In this document: positions 34,908 to 43,429 of the stretch, one piece after another
Numbering within the stretch: the first letter of the stretch is position 1
How the letters are laid out: each line of letters begins with the position of its first letter
Assembly: GCF_028622875.1 (NCBI RefSeq)
Contig: NZ_CP117709.1
Span: forward strand, 3,100,001-3,164,000
Reading direction: 5' to 3'
DNA length: 64,000 nucleotides
Origin: Streptomyces sp. MMBL 11-1
Lineage (GTDB): Bacteria > Actinomycetota > Actinomycetes > Streptomycetales > Streptomycetaceae
Made by a program: the position numbers and the translations under genes
Notes under the pieces: generated by a model
What the model saw: only the letters and a program-made list of their open reading frames with translations
Told to the model about the DNA's origin: nothing
Database searches by the model: none

Positions 34908-36164
34908 ATGACGATCTTTCTTCGCAACGGGCCGGCCGGGGTCGCCGCGACCGCCGCGGCGCTCGCCCTGACCGCTCTGGCCGCACTGGCCACGGCCGCG
35001 CCCGCCTCGGCGTCCGGCCCGGCGCCGGCCACCGCCTTACCTCCCGCCTCCGCCGCCTCCGCCGCCCCCGGCGGCGACCTCGCCGAGCCGGGCCTTCATC
35101 TCCCCCGGCCCACCGGCCGGTACGCCACCGGCCGCGACACCCTGTTCCTGACCGACCACGCGCGCACCGACCCCTGGGTGCCGGCCGCCGGGCCGCGCCA
35201 GTTGCTGGTGTCGCTGAACTATCCGGCCCGCCCCGGCACCGGCGGCGACCCCGCCCCGTACATGACGGAGGAAGAGGCGCGGCTGATGCTCGCGCAACGC
35301 GGTCTCGAGGACGTCGTGGAGCCCGGACTGGTCGGCGCCACCCGCACCCATGCCCGTACGGCGGCCCGCCCGGCCCCGGGCCGCTTCCCGCTGGTCCTGC
35401 TCTCCCCCGGCTTCGGCACGCCCCGGGCCACGCTGACCGGGCTCGCGGAGGAGCTGGCGAGCCGGGGTTACGTCGTGGCGACCGCGGACCATCCGTACGA
35501 GTCGACCGGTACGCAACTGCCCGACGGGCGGGTCCTCACCTGTGCGGCCTGCGACAAGGTGGACGCGCAGCCCGACCTGGCCGCGCGGCGGGCGGTCCTG
35601 GCCACCGTCTCCGCCGGGCGGGCCGACGACTTCTCGTTCCTGCTGGACCGGCTGACCGGCCCGGACCCGGCATGGCGGCACGCCCGGACGATCGACCCCC
35701 GGCGAGTGGGCATGGCCGGCCATTCCATCGGGGGCAACGCGGCCTCCTCCACGATGGCCGCGGACCGCCGGGTGGACGCGGGGGTCAACATGGACGGCAC
35801 GTTCTTCGACCCGGCCCCCGTCCGGGGACTGGGCGGGCGGCCGTTCCTGATGCTGGGCACCGACCCCGGGCACGGTCCCGGCGGCGGCGACGCGTCCTGG
35901 GACGACGCCTGGGACCGGCTGGACGGCTGGAAGCGGTGGCTGACGGTGCGGGACGCCGGGCACTTCACCTTCACGGACACCCCGGAGATCGGTGAGCAGC
36001 TCGGCATCGAGGACCCGGACGCGCCGCTGTCCGCCGCCCGCTCGACCACGATCACCAGGAGCTATGTGACGGCCTTCTTCGACCGGAGCCTGCGCGGCCG
36101 GCCGGCCCGGCTGCTGGACGGCCCGACCCCGGCCAACCCCGAGGTCCTCTTCCAGCGCCCCTGA
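34908..36164 (+). CDS. Secreted alpha/beta hydrolase (PAF-acetylhydrolase-like)
   Basis: 418 aa. A signal peptide (about residues 1-36, AAPASASG cleavage) precedes an alpha/beta-hydrolase domain like platelet-activating-factor acetylhydrolase: PLVLLSPGFGTPRATLTG (oxyanion region) and nucleophile GHSIGGN in VGMAGHSIGGNAASS (about residues 265-280), then Asp in NMDGTFFDP and His in RDAGHFTFTD. It hydrolyses esters of phospholipids or related lipids outside the cell. The ATG at 34908 has the TAGCTT box at seven bases. The Ser-Asp-His set looks complete. Confidence 0.85.
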   Translation: MTIFLRNGPAGVAATAAALALTALAALATAAPASASGPAPATALPPASAASAAPGGDLAEPGLHLPRPTGRYATGRDTLFLTDHARTDPWVPAAGPRQLLVSLNYPARPGTGGDPAPYMTEEEARLMLAQRGLEDVVEPGLVGATRTHARTAARPAPGRFPLVLLSPGFGTPRATLTGLAEELASRGYVVATADHPYESTGTQLPDGRVLTCAACDKVDAQPDLAARRAVLATVSAGRADDFSFLLDRLTGPDPAWRHARTIDPRRVGMAGHSIGGNAASSTMAADRRVDAGVNMDGTFFDPAPVRGLGGRPFLMLGTDPGHGPGGGDASWDDAWDRLDGWKRWLTVRDAGHFTFTDTPEIGEQLGIEDPDAPLSAARSTTITRSYVTAFFDRSLRGRPARLLDGPTPANPEVLFQRP

Positions 36165-36177
36165 CGTACGCGGAGAC

Positions 36178-36224
36178 GACCGCGCCCCCGGCCCACGTAC
36201 GGAACGTGGGCCGGGGGCGCGGTC
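36178..36224. terminator. Perfect 21-bp-stem hairpin with 5-base loop
   Basis: GACCGCGCCCCCGGCCCACG... (36178-36198) pairs over all 21 bases with 36204-36224 around ACGGA. It separates the hydrolase gene (end 36164) from the symporter gene (end 36253), so it is a bidirectional terminator. Confidence 0.9.
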
Positions 36225-36252
36225 GGGCGGGGGGCGGGTGCCGCCCGCGACG

Positions 36253-37623
36253 TCAGGCGGGGGCCGGCAGGGTCACCTTCCGCTCGGCCTCGCGGACCTC
36301 GTCCTGACCGAAGGCCTCCAGCGGGGAGGCCGAGGCCGAGTCGTACGCGTCGTGGTCGAGGATCTTCTCCCGGGCCGAGACGATCACCGGGACCAGCGCC
36401 TGGCCGGCCACGTTGGTGGCGGTGCGCATCATGTCGAGGATCGGGTCGATGGCCATCAGCAGGCCGACGCCCTCCAGCGGGAGGCCCAGCGTGGAGAGGG
36501 TGAGGGTCAGCATGACCGTCGCGCCGGTGAGTCCGGCGGTGGCCGCCGAGCCGATCACCGAGACGAAGGCAATCAGGAGGTAGTCGCCGATGCCCAGCTG
36601 CACGTCGAAGATCTGCGCGATGAAGATCGCGGCCAGCGCCGGGTAGATCGCGGCGCAGCCGTCCATCTTGGTGGTCGCGCCGAACGGTACGGCGAAGGAG
36701 GCGTACTCCTTCGGAACGCCGAGGCGCTCGGTGACCTTCTGGGTGACCGGCATGGTGCCGACCGAGGAGCGGGAGACGAAGGCGAGCTGGATCGCGGGCC
36801 AGGCGCCCTTGTAGAACTGGAGCGGGCTGACCTTGGCGGCGGTGGCCAGGAGCAGCGGGTAGATGCCGAACATCACCAGGGCGCAGCCGATGTAGACGTC
36901 GGCGGTGAACGTCGCGTACTTGCCGATGAGGTCCCAGCCGTAGTCGGCGATGGCGTAGCCGATGAGGCCGACGGTGCCGATCGGGGCGAGGCGGATGACC
37001 CACCACAGGGCCTTCTGGAGCAGCTCCAGGACCGACTGGCTGAGGGTGAGGATCGGCTTGGCCTTCTCGCCGAGCTTGAGGGCGGCGATGCCGGCGACGG
37101 CGGCCATGAACACGATCTGGAGCACGTTCAGCTCGGTGAACGGCGTGATCACGTTGTCCGGGACGATGCCGGTGAGGAAGTCGATCCAGCTGCCCTTGGT
37201 CTCGGAGAGCGCGCCGTCCTTCGGCGTGAGGCCGGTGCCGGAGCCCGGGTTGGTGATCAGGCCGATCGCGAGGCCGATGGCGACCGCGATCAGTGAGGTG
37301 ATCATGAACCAGAGCAGGGTGCGGGTCGCGAGCCGGGCGGCGTTGTTGACCTGGCGCAGGTTGGTGATCGACACGAGGATCGCGAAAAAGACCAGCGGGG
37401 CGACGGCCAGCTTCAGCAGCTGGACGAAGAGCGAGCCGATCTCGTCGAGGGTGGTGACGAGCCAGCCGAGGTCCTGGCTGCGGGCCAGCCAGCCGAGCAG
37501 TACGCCGAGGACCAGACCGGCGACGATCTGGGCCCAGAACGGGACCCTGGGTATACGGAAGCCGGGGCCGGAGCCGGTGGGCTGATCGGCCTCGGGGGTG
37601 GTGGGCGCGGGGTTCGCGGACAC
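36253..37623 (-). CDS. Dicarboxylate/amino-acid:cation symporter (DAACS family)
   Basis: 456 aa, GltP/DctA family with eight membrane helices and two re-entrant hairpins. Conserved elements: SRSSVGTMPVT (HP1 tip, serine-rich), GATTKMDGCAAIYPALAAIF (TM7 metal/substrate region) and LMAIDPILDMMRTATNVAG (TM8, with Asp-Arg-Asn). Couples uptake of C4-dicarboxylates or glutamate/aspartate to Na+ or H+. Start GTG 37623 is preferred because GGAGT lies eight bases before it; GTG 37629 is too close. Confidence 0.93.
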   Translation of the reverse strand: MSANPAPTTPEADQPTGSGPGFRIPRVPFWAQIVAGLVLGVLLGWLARSQDLGWLVTTLDEIGSLFVQLLKLAVAPLVFFAILVSITNLRQVNNAARLATRTLLWFMITSLIAVAIGLAIGLITNPGSGTGLTPKDGALSETKGSWIDFLTGIVPDNVITPFTELNVLQIVFMAAVAGIAALKLGEKAKPILTLSQSVLELLQKALWWVIRLAPIGTVGLIGYAIADYGWDLIGKYATFTADVYIGCALVMFGIYPLLLATAAKVSPLQFYKGAWPAIQLAFVSRSSVGTMPVTQKVTERLGVPKEYASFAVPFGATTKMDGCAAIYPALAAIFIAQIFDVQLGIGDYLLIAFVSVIGSAATAGLTGATVMLTLTLSTLGLPLEGVGLLMAIDPILDMMRTATNVAGQALVPVIVSAREKILDHDAYDSASASPLEAFGQDEVREAERKVTLPAPA

Positions 37624-38086
37624 GGACACACTCCAACGGGGGACGCATCGGGACGCACGGATCCATCCGTGCGGTCGTGCGGTGGAACGGGGACGGGGTC
37701 GCGGCGCCCGCGTCGAGGGGCGGTGCCGCTGCATGATGCCGTATCAGACCTCGCGGCAACAGACCGCGGACATACAGCGGCAGAGATCGACATGCAGGCG
37801 CGCCACGAGCGGGATACTCGCGGCATGGCGGAGGCGCACAGCTGTCTTCACGTCGAATACGTTAACACTTGAACTTTGAGAACCTCAAAGCCTTTCTTTG
37901 GCTTCCGAGTGCGGCCCCGTCGTACGGAGAAGGCCGGAAAGCGCCGGAACAGGGCGCGGAACGCCGCGGACCCCGGCGCTGGAGCCTGTCGGCTCCGGCC
38001 CGGGGTCCGGCGGAGAAGGGGGCGCACGGCGTGCGCGTGTGAGGAAGCTTACGTGGCGTCTACAGGTGTCGCGGGCGTCGCGGGCG
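37624..38086. other. 463-bp gap upstream of the symporter gene
   Basis: No supported gene. It holds the symporter promoter and an AT-richer patch with the hairpin CTTTGAG-AAC-CTCAAAG (37874-37890), a possible operator. The rest shows only GC-rich non-coding sequence. Confidence 0.6.
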
Positions 38087-38380
38087 CTACTGGACCGCGT
38101 CCTCGCGGGTGCGGTTGGCGTCGAGGCGCGCCTTGGTGCGGTCGACGGTGGAGACGATCTGCTCGGACATCTCGTCGCGCTGCCTGCGCAGCAGCACATA
38201 GCTGAGCGGGGCGGAGAGGAGGAGGCCGAGGAGCATCACCCAGATGACGTTGGAGCCCCCGAGCCCTGCGGGCACCAGCCCGAAGTGGACGGCGACACCG
38301 GCGGCGAGGAAGCAGCCGACGAAGATCAGCAGGCGCAACGCCGTGTAACGGATCAAGGCGCTCGGCTTGGCAGCGGACAC
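38087..38380 (-). CDS. DUF4229 small membrane protein
   Basis: 97 aa. Two membrane helices (about 9-31 and 37-60) and a charged C-terminal tail (RQRDEMSEQIVSTVDRTKARL). The sequence fits the actinobacterial DUF4229 family, often next to menaquinone genes as here. GTG 38380 is used since GAGAGGGC lies upstream; an in-frame ATG at 38437 has none. Confidence 0.8.
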   Translation of the reverse strand: MSAAKPSALIRYTALRLLIFVGCFLAAGVAVHFGLVPAGLGGSNVIWVMLLGLLLSAPLSYVLLRRQRDEMSEQIVSTVDRTKARLDANRTREDAVQ

Positions 38381-38455
38381 GGCTGGCCCTCTCTTCCCAT
38401 GGACTCTCGACACGCTTCTGCCCGTCCAGTGAAGCATGGCCCGAATTCTCTCGGT

Positions 38456-38992
38456 TCAGGGGGTTGCCGGGCCCAGCGGGAGGAGCATGACGATGTCGTC
38501 GCGGTCGTCGCCGGGGGCGACTCGGATCGCGTCCGGCACCCGGCCGACCTCCTTGTAGCCGCAGGCGGCGTAGAAGCGGTCGGCGCCGGTACCGCCCCGG
38601 CAGGTGAGGCGGATCGCCTCGATGCCCTCGACGGACCGGGCGGCCTCGGCGACGGCGGCCATGAGGTCGCGGCCGTACCCCTTGCCCTGGTGGCGGGGGT
38701 GGACCATGACGGTGTAGAGCCACAGCCAGTGCTTCATGAGCCGGTGGGTGTTCAGGGCGAGGAAGGCGGTGGCGGCGACGGCCCCGTCCTCGTCCCGGCC
38801 GACCACCAGCCGGGTGCGGCCCTCCTCGATGGCGACCAGGTGCTTCAGCAGTTCGGGCCGGATCTCCTCGGCCGTGACGGGCGGGACGAAGCCGACGGCG
38901 CCGCCCGCGTTGCTGACGTCGGCCCACAGGGCGGTGATGCCGTCGCGCAGGTCGGGGGTGAACGAGGGATCCAGCTCGAAAGTAAGTGCCAT
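38456..38992 (-). CDS. GNAT-family N-acetyltransferase
   Basis: 178 aa. The acetyl-CoA loop is HPRHQGKGYGRDLMAAVAEAA (motif A, Q/RxxGxG/A at about 100-115), with a following YAACGYKEVGR motif B. Substrate unknown. Start ATG 38992 has TAGTCT six bases upstream, so leaderless. A hairpin behind it closes the mqnE unit. Confidence 0.85.
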   Translation of the reverse strand: MALTFELDPSFTPDLRDGITALWADVSNAGGAVGFVPPVTAEEIRPELLKHLVAIEEGRTRLVVGRDEDGAVAATAFLALNTHRLMKHWLWLYTVMVHPRHQGKGYGRDLMAAVAEAARSVEGIEAIRLTCRGGTGADRFYAACGYKEVGRVPDAIRVAPGDDRDDIVMLLPLGPATP

Positions 38993-38998
38993 AAGTGC

Positions 38999-39004
38999 AG
39001 ACTA
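38999..39004 (-). promoter_or_regulatory. -10 box of leaderless GNAT gene
   Basis: TAGTCT (minus strand) six bases before ATG 38992. Confidence 0.5.
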
Positions 39005-39045
39005 ACCATTACACCCTGTCCGGCTCAACTCTGTCCGGACCGCGA

Positions 39046-39080
39046 GAAAGCCCCGGCCGGGGACGGCGGCCGGGGCTTTC
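39046..39080. terminator. 13-bp-stem hairpin after mqnE
   Basis: GAAAGCCCCGGCC (39046-39058) pairs with GGCCGGGGCTTTC (39068-39080) around 9 bases, 30 bp past the mqnE stop. Confidence 0.82.
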
Positions 39081-39109
39081 GTTCGGTGTGGGGTCGGGCA
39101 GCGCGGGCG

Positions 39110-40273
39110 TCAGACGCGCATCGGCTGCGGCGACTCGCGGCGGTCCGCCTCCGGACCCGGGTACTCGCGCAGGATCTCGTACCGGGTGTTCCGCTCGACC
39201 GGCCGGAAACCGGCGTCGCGGATCAGGTCCAGCAGATCCTCGCGGCCGAGCTTGTTCGGCGTGCCGAAGTCGTCGGCGTCGTGCGTGATCTTGTACTCGA
39301 CGACCGAGCCGTCCATGTCGTCGGCTCCGTGCTGCAGCGCGAGCTGGGCGGTCTGCACACCGTGCATCACCCAGAACACCTTGACGTGCGGCACGTTGTC
39401 GAAGAGCAGCCGGGAGACCGCGAAGGTCTTCAGCGCCTCGGCGCCGGTCGCCATCGTGGTGCGCGCCTGGAGCTTGTTGCGGATCTTGCCGTCCTTCATG
39501 TCCACGAAGTCGTGCTGGTAGCGCAGCGGGATGAAGACCTGGAAGCCGCCGGTCTCGTCCTGCATCTCCCGCAGCCTCAGCACGTGGTCGACGCGGTGAC
39601 GGGGCTCCTCGATGTGCCCGTACAGCATCGTCGCGGGGGTCTTGAGCCCCTTCTCGTGCGCGAGGCGGTGGATGCGCGACCAGTCCTCCCAGTGGGTGCG
39701 GTGGTCGACGATGTGCTGGCGGACCTCCCAGTCGAAGATCTCCGCGCCGCCGCCGGTCAGCGATTCGAGACCGGCCTCGATCAGCTCGTCGAGGATCTCG
39801 GAGGCCGAGAGGCCGGAGATCGTCTCGAAGTGGTGGATCTCCGTCGCCGTGAACGCCTTCAGCGCGACCTCGGGCAGGGCTTCCTTCAGCGCGCTGAGCG
39901 AGCGCGGGTAGTAGCGCCACGGCAGCGTCGGGTGGAGGCCGTTGACGATGTGCAGCTCGGTGAGGTTCTCGCCCTGCATCGCCTTGGCGAGGCGGACGGC
40001 CTCCTCGATGCGCATCGTGTACGCGTCCTTCTCGCCCGGCTTGCGCTGGAACGAGCAGTACGCGCACGAGGCGGTGCACACGTTGGTCATGTTGAGGTGA
40101 CGGTTGACGTTGAAGTGCACCACGTCGCCGTTCTTGCGCGTGCGCACCTCGTGCGCCAGCCCGCCCAGCCACGCCAGGTCGTCGGACGCGTAGAGGGCGA
40201 TCCCGTCCTCGCGGGTCAGCCGCTCGCCGGCCCGGACCTTCTCCTCCAGCTCGCGCTTGAGTCCCGCGTCCAC
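39110..40273 (-). CDS. mqnE: Aminofutalosine synthase
   Basis: 387-aa radical-SAM enzyme joining chorismate-derived 3-[(1-carboxyvinyl)oxy]benzoate to SAM in the futalosine route to menaquinone. The [4Fe-4S] cluster motif is CTASCAYC (C66, C70, C73), and QRKPGEKDAYTMRIEEA after it is the MqnE-type signature. Length is the same as characterised streptomycete MqnE. GTG 40273 has GGGAGGCG upstream. Transcribed in line with an Lrp/AsnC regulator gene 49 bp ahead and ended by a hairpin at 39046-39080. Confidence 0.95.
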   Translation of the reverse strand: MDAGLKRELEEKVRAGERLTREDGIALYASDDLAWLGGLAHEVRTRKNGDVVHFNVNRHLNMTNVCTASCAYCSFQRKPGEKDAYTMRIEEAVRLAKAMQGENLTELHIVNGLHPTLPWRYYPRSLSALKEALPEVALKAFTATEIHHFETISGLSASEILDELIEAGLESLTGGGAEIFDWEVRQHIVDHRTHWEDWSRIHRLAHEKGLKTPATMLYGHIEEPRHRVDHVLRLREMQDETGGFQVFIPLRYQHDFVDMKDGKIRNKLQARTTMATGAEALKTFAVSRLLFDNVPHVKVFWVMHGVQTAQLALQHGADDMDGSVVEYKITHDADDFGTPNKLGREDLLDLIRDAGFRPVERNTRYEILREYPGPEADRRESPQPMRV

Positions 40274-40322
40274 CAGTCCGCCTCCCATATCTCCGTGTAT
40301 CAGACTCCGACCAACCGTACGC

Positions 40323-40778
40323 CTACGCCTCTTCGGGGAGTTCTCCGACCCGGTTCTCCCACTTGGTGGAGAGCACGATCGTGGTGCGGGTCCGGGAGAC
40401 GCCCTTCGTGCCGCTGAGGCGGCGGATCGTCTTCTCCAGTCCGTCCACGTCGCCGACCCGGACCTTGAGCATGTACGAGTCGTCGCCCGCGATGAACCAG
40501 GCGTCCTCGATCTCCGCGAGGTCCTTCAGCCGGTGCGCCACGTCCTCGTGGTCGGCCGCGTCCGAGAGCGAGATCCCGATCAGCGCGGTCACGCCGAGCC
40601 CCAGCGACGCGGAGTCGACGGTGGCGCGGTAGCCGGTGATGACCCCGGCGGTTTCCAGCCGGTTGATGCGGTCGGTGACGCTGGGCCCGGAGAGCCCCAC
40701 GAGCCGTCCCAGCTCGGCGTACGAGGCCCTGCCGTTCTCCCTGAGGGCCTGGATGAGCTGCCTGTCCACCGCGTCCAT
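40323..40778 (-). CDS. Lrp/AsnC-family regulator
   Basis: 151 aa. N-terminal helix-turn-helix: VDRQLIQALRENGRASYAELG then LSGPSVTDRINRLETAGVI (about residues 4-45), and the C-terminal RAM/ACT-like domain (about 62-150) that binds amino acids. Precedes mqnE on the same strand with a 49-bp gap, so they likely share a transcript. ATG 40778 is chosen, with GGAAGG ten bases away; ATG 40796 is in frame and lacks a good site. Menaquinone genes may be under its control; this is inference. Confidence 0.9.
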   Translation of the reverse strand: MDAVDRQLIQALRENGRASYAELGRLVGLSGPSVTDRINRLETAGVITGYRATVDSASLGLGVTALIGISLSDAADHEDVAHRLKDLAEIEDAWFIAGDDSYMLKVRVGDVDGLEKTIRRLSGTKGVSRTRTTIVLSTKWENRVGELPEEA

Positions 40779-40823
40779 ATGACTGAAACCTTCCATTGTT
40801 CAGCAGTACCGCGAGTTTACGTG

Positions 40824-40829
40824 TAGAAT
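40824..40829 (+). promoter_or_regulatory. -10 box with minimal ORF and hairpin leader
   Basis: TAGAAT seven bases before ATG 40837, which opens only MQG and then TGA. The hairpin CAGGGC-TGAC-GCCCTG (40840-40855) follows, so the transcript of the small gene at 40912 would start with a minimal reading frame inside a stem-loop. Confidence 0.45.
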
Positions 40830-40911
40830 CTAAGGCATGCAGGGCTGACGCCCTGTAAATCTTCTAGAACATCCAAGAAACGCTTTCGAATCTTCAGGAG
40901 TGAACCTCACC

Positions 40912-41046
40912 GTGTACACGATCGAGATGGCCTACGCCCGGATGCGCGAGCTGCAGGACCTGGCCAACCGCTCGCGTGCCCACCAGCCCGCCGCCGCGCA
41001 CCGCGTCGACAAGACCCGCACCCCGCGCGCGCACAAGAAGCGCTGA
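40912..41046 (+). CDS. Conserved small basic protein
   Basis: 44 aa from GTG: YTIEMAYARMRELQDLA then RSRAHQP...TRTPRAHKKR, a short helix and a very basic tail. Nearly all third codon positions are G or C, the AGGAG site lies 11 bases upstream (a GTG at 40900 also exists), and the sequence between the mqn regulator and UbiX genes looks like known unnamed streptomycete small proteins. No function is known. A basic helix could bind nucleic acid or membrane; speculative. Confidence 0.6.
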   Translation: MYTIEMAYARMRELQDLANRSRAHQPAAAHRVDKTRTPRAHKKR

Positions 41047-41068
41047 CCAGGGCGCGACCGACCAGGGC

Positions 41069-41755
41069 CTATCGGCCCCGGGTGCCTCGGGAACCGCCAC
41101 CGAGCTCTCCTTCCCAACGGCGGTACAGCCGGTGCGGCACGCCTCCCGCGTCCAGCACCCGGCCCGCGACGAAATCCACCAGATCCTGGATGTGCGTCGC
41201 ACCCGCGTAGAACGCCGGAGAGGCGGGCAGCACGACCGCGCCCGCCTCGTCCAGGGCCACCATCTGCTTCAGCGTCTGGCCGCTCAGCGGCGTCTCGCGC
41301 ACCGCGACGACGAGCGGGCGGCGCTCCTTGAGCGTCACGCTCGCGGCCCGCTGGAGCAGATCCTTCGACAGACCGAGCGCCACTCCGGCCACACAGGCCG
41401 TCGAGGCCGGCACGATGAGCATCCCCTTCGCCGGGTACGACCCGGAGGACGGCCCGGCCGCCAGATCACCGGCCGACCAGTGGCGTACGCGCTCCAGCTC
41501 CGCGTCCCCGACCACGAACGCGTCCGGCTTCCCGTCGGCCCCCCGCTCCAGCCAGCTCCGCAGATCCTCGCGCCAGTGCCCGTCCCGGAACGCGATGCCG
41601 GTCTCGTCCAGCAGCGTGAGCCGCGAGGCCCGGCTCACCACCAGGTCCACGCTCTCGCCCGCCGTCAGCAGCCCGCGCAGCACGGAGGCCGCGAACGGGG
41701 TACCCGAAGCGCCCGACACCCCGACAATCCAAGGCCGCCGCTGCTGATGAGTCAC
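41069..41755 (-). CDS. ubiX: UbiX-type flavin prenyltransferase
   Basis: 228 aa; makes prenylated FMN, the cofactor of UbiD decarboxylases. The FMN/substrate loop GVSGASGTPFA (about residues 13-23) and the core TLLDETGIAF to VVLPASPAFYAG are typical. GTG 41755 has AGGAC upstream. In the futalosine cluster this serves the UbiD-like enzyme at 43426-44883 (the pair called MqnM and MqnL in the literature). Ends 22 bp from the convergent small gene. Confidence 0.92.
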   Translation of the reverse strand: MTHQQRRPWIVGVSGASGTPFAASVLRGLLTAGESVDLVVSRASRLTLLDETGIAFRDGHWREDLRSWLERGADGKPDAFVVGDAELERVRHWSAGDLAAGPSSGSYPAKGMLIVPASTACVAGVALGLSKDLLQRAASVTLKERRPLVVAVRETPLSGQTLKQMVALDEAGAVVLPASPAFYAGATHIQDLVDFVAGRVLDAGGVPHRLYRRWEGELGGGSRGTRGR

Positions 41756-41875
41756 TGAAGTCCTGGATTCCACACCCGCGAGCCTATCCGCCACGCCGTC
41801 CCGCCCGGCACCCGGAACCGGGCGGGCGCCGCAGACGTTCACCGGGTGACGGGCCATTCGGGGCAGGGGCAGACC

Positions 41876-42502
41876 ATGGGCGACTACTGGACCACCGACC
41901 GCACCGCGGGCAACGGCACCACCGGCGGTGCGCGGGCCCTGACCGCCGGGATCCTGATGGCGGGCTGGGTGGCCCTGCTGTGGGTCCTCGAAGGGATCGA
42001 CACGGCCACGGGCCACGCCCTCGACACCTACGGCATCAGCCCGCGCGAAACGGCGGAGCTGCGGGACGTGGTGCCCGCCGCGTTCCTGCACAGCGGCTGG
42101 GAGCACCTGGCCTCCAACAGCGTCCCGCTGCTGGTCCTCGGCTTCATCGCCGCCCTCGCGGGGCTGCGCCGGTTCGCCGCCGTCGTCGTGACGATCATCC
42201 TGGTCAGCGGCCTCGGCGTCTGGCTGACCGCCCCGCCGAACACGGTGACGCTCGGCGCGTCCGGCGTGGTCTTCGGGCTGTTCGGCTATCTGCTGGTCCG
42301 CGGCTTCGTGGACCGCCGCCCCTGGGACGTCCTCATAGGCATCGGCGTCGCCGTGGTCTACGGCTCGCTGCTGTGGGGCGTCCTGCCGACCGACTCGGGC
42401 GTCAGCTGGCAGGGCCACCTGTTCGGGCTGGCCGGCGGGGTGGCGGCGGCCTTCTTCTTCCGCCGCCCGCGCCGCGCGCCGGACAACCTGGTCACGGTCT
42501 GA
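41876..42502 (+). CDS. Rhomboid-family intramembrane serine protease
   Basis: 208 aa with six membrane helices. Active-site Ser lies in GASGVVFGLFGY (GxSG motif), His in WQGHLFGLAGG; the loop-1 residues AAFLHSGWEHLASNSVPL contain the WR-like region of GlpG-type rhomboids. It cleaves membrane-spanning proteins. ATG 41876 has AGGGG upstream; GTG 41846 is an in-frame alternative. It interrupts the menaquinone genes on the other strand. Confidence 0.88.
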   Translation: MGDYWTTDRTAGNGTTGGARALTAGILMAGWVALLWVLEGIDTATGHALDTYGISPRETAELRDVVPAAFLHSGWEHLASNSVPLLVLGFIAALAGLRRFAAVVVTIILVSGLGVWLTAPPNTVTLGASGVVFGLFGYLLVRGFVDRRPWDVLIGIGVAVVYGSLLWGVLPTDSGVSWQGHLFGLAGGVAAAFFFRRPRRAPDNLVTV

Positions 42503-42504
42503 GG

Positions 42505-42523
42505 GGCCTCACGGCGTGAGGCC
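42505..42523. terminator. 8-bp hairpin across the convergent rhomboid/UbiA ends
   Basis: GGCCTCAC-GGC-GTGAGGCC (42505-42523). It overlaps the UbiA stop codon and follows the rhomboid stop by two bases. Confidence 0.65.
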
Positions 42524-43429
42524 GCGCATCAGCAGGTCGAGCAGCGCGCAGGCGAACAGCGCGATGCCGATGAAGCCGTTCACGGTGAAGAACGCCCGGT
42601 TCAGCCGGGACAGGTCGTGCGGCCGCACCACCCGGTGCTCGTAGACGAACGCCACCGCGACGACGGCCATGCCGATCCAGTAGAAGGCCTCGGCGCCCGT
42701 GGCCAGTCCGAACCACACCAGCAGCCCGGTGGTGACCGCGTGGCACACCCGCGCACCCCACAGCGCGGCCGGGATCCCGAAGCGCGCCGGGAAGGAGAGC
42801 ACCCCCTGGGCCCGGTCGGCCCGGACGTCCTGGCAGGCGAAGATCAGGTCGAAGCCGCCGATCCAGATGCCGACGGCGAGCCCGAGGATCACCGCGTCCC
42901 ACGACCAGCTGCCGGTCACCGCGAGCCAGGCGCCGACCGGCCCGATGGCCTGCGCGAGGCCCAGGATGGCGTGCGGGAAGTTCGTGAACCGCTTGCCGTA
43001 CGGGTAGACCACCATCGGCACGACGGCCAGCGGCGCGAGCGCCAGGCACAACGGGTTGAGCAGGGCCGCCGCGCCCAGGAAGACGACCAGCGCGACGAGC
43101 GCGCCGGTCCACGCGGACTTCACGGACACCGCGCCGGTCACCAGCTCACGGCCGGCGGTCCGCGGATTCCGGGCGTCGATCTCCCGGTCGATGATCCGGT
43201 TGGCGGCCATCGCGAACGTCCGCAGTCCCACCATCGCCAGCGTGACGAGCAGCAGCGTGCCCCAGTGGACGGTGCCGTCCATCAGGAACATCGCGGTCAG
43301 CGCGGCGATGTACGCGAAGGGCAGCGCGAAGACGGAGTGCTCGATCATCACGAGCCGCAGGAAGGCCTTCACCTTGCTGTCCGAGGGCGCGGGCCCGGGA
43401 ACGGACGCCGCTTCCGCCGTACTGCTCAC
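42509..43429 (-). CDS. mqnP: UbiA-type prenyltransferase, menaquinone pathway
   Basis: 306 aa, about eight membrane helices. The first Asp-rich motif is NRIIDREIDARNPRTAGR (NxxxDxxxD type, about residues 78-95), the second DLIFACQDVRADRAQG. It attaches the polyprenyl chain to the dihydroxy-naphthoate precursor in the futalosine route (6-carboxy type). GTG 43429 overlaps the UbiD stop (GTGA), so it is co-translated with it. Confidence 0.92.
   Translation of the reverse strand: MSSTAEAASVPGPAPSDSKVKAFLRLVMIEHSVFALPFAYIAALTAMFLMDGTVHWGTLLLVTLAMVGLRTFAMAANRIIDREIDARNPRTAGRELVTGAVSVKSAWTGALVALVVFLGAAALLNPLCLALAPLAVVPMVVYPYGKRFTNFPHAILGLAQAIGPVGAWLAVTGSWSWDAVILGLAVGIWIGGFDLIFACQDVRADRAQGVLSFPARFGIPAALWGARVCHAVTTGLLVWFGLATGAEAFYWIGMAVVAVAFVYEHRVVRPHDLSRLNRAFFTVNGFIGIALFACALLDLLMRGLTP

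Noticed and set aside
40779..40796. Earlier ATG for the AsnC regulator
   Set aside because: It lacks a ribosome binding site; TACTGC six bases before it could be a weak leaderless box, so it is not excluded.
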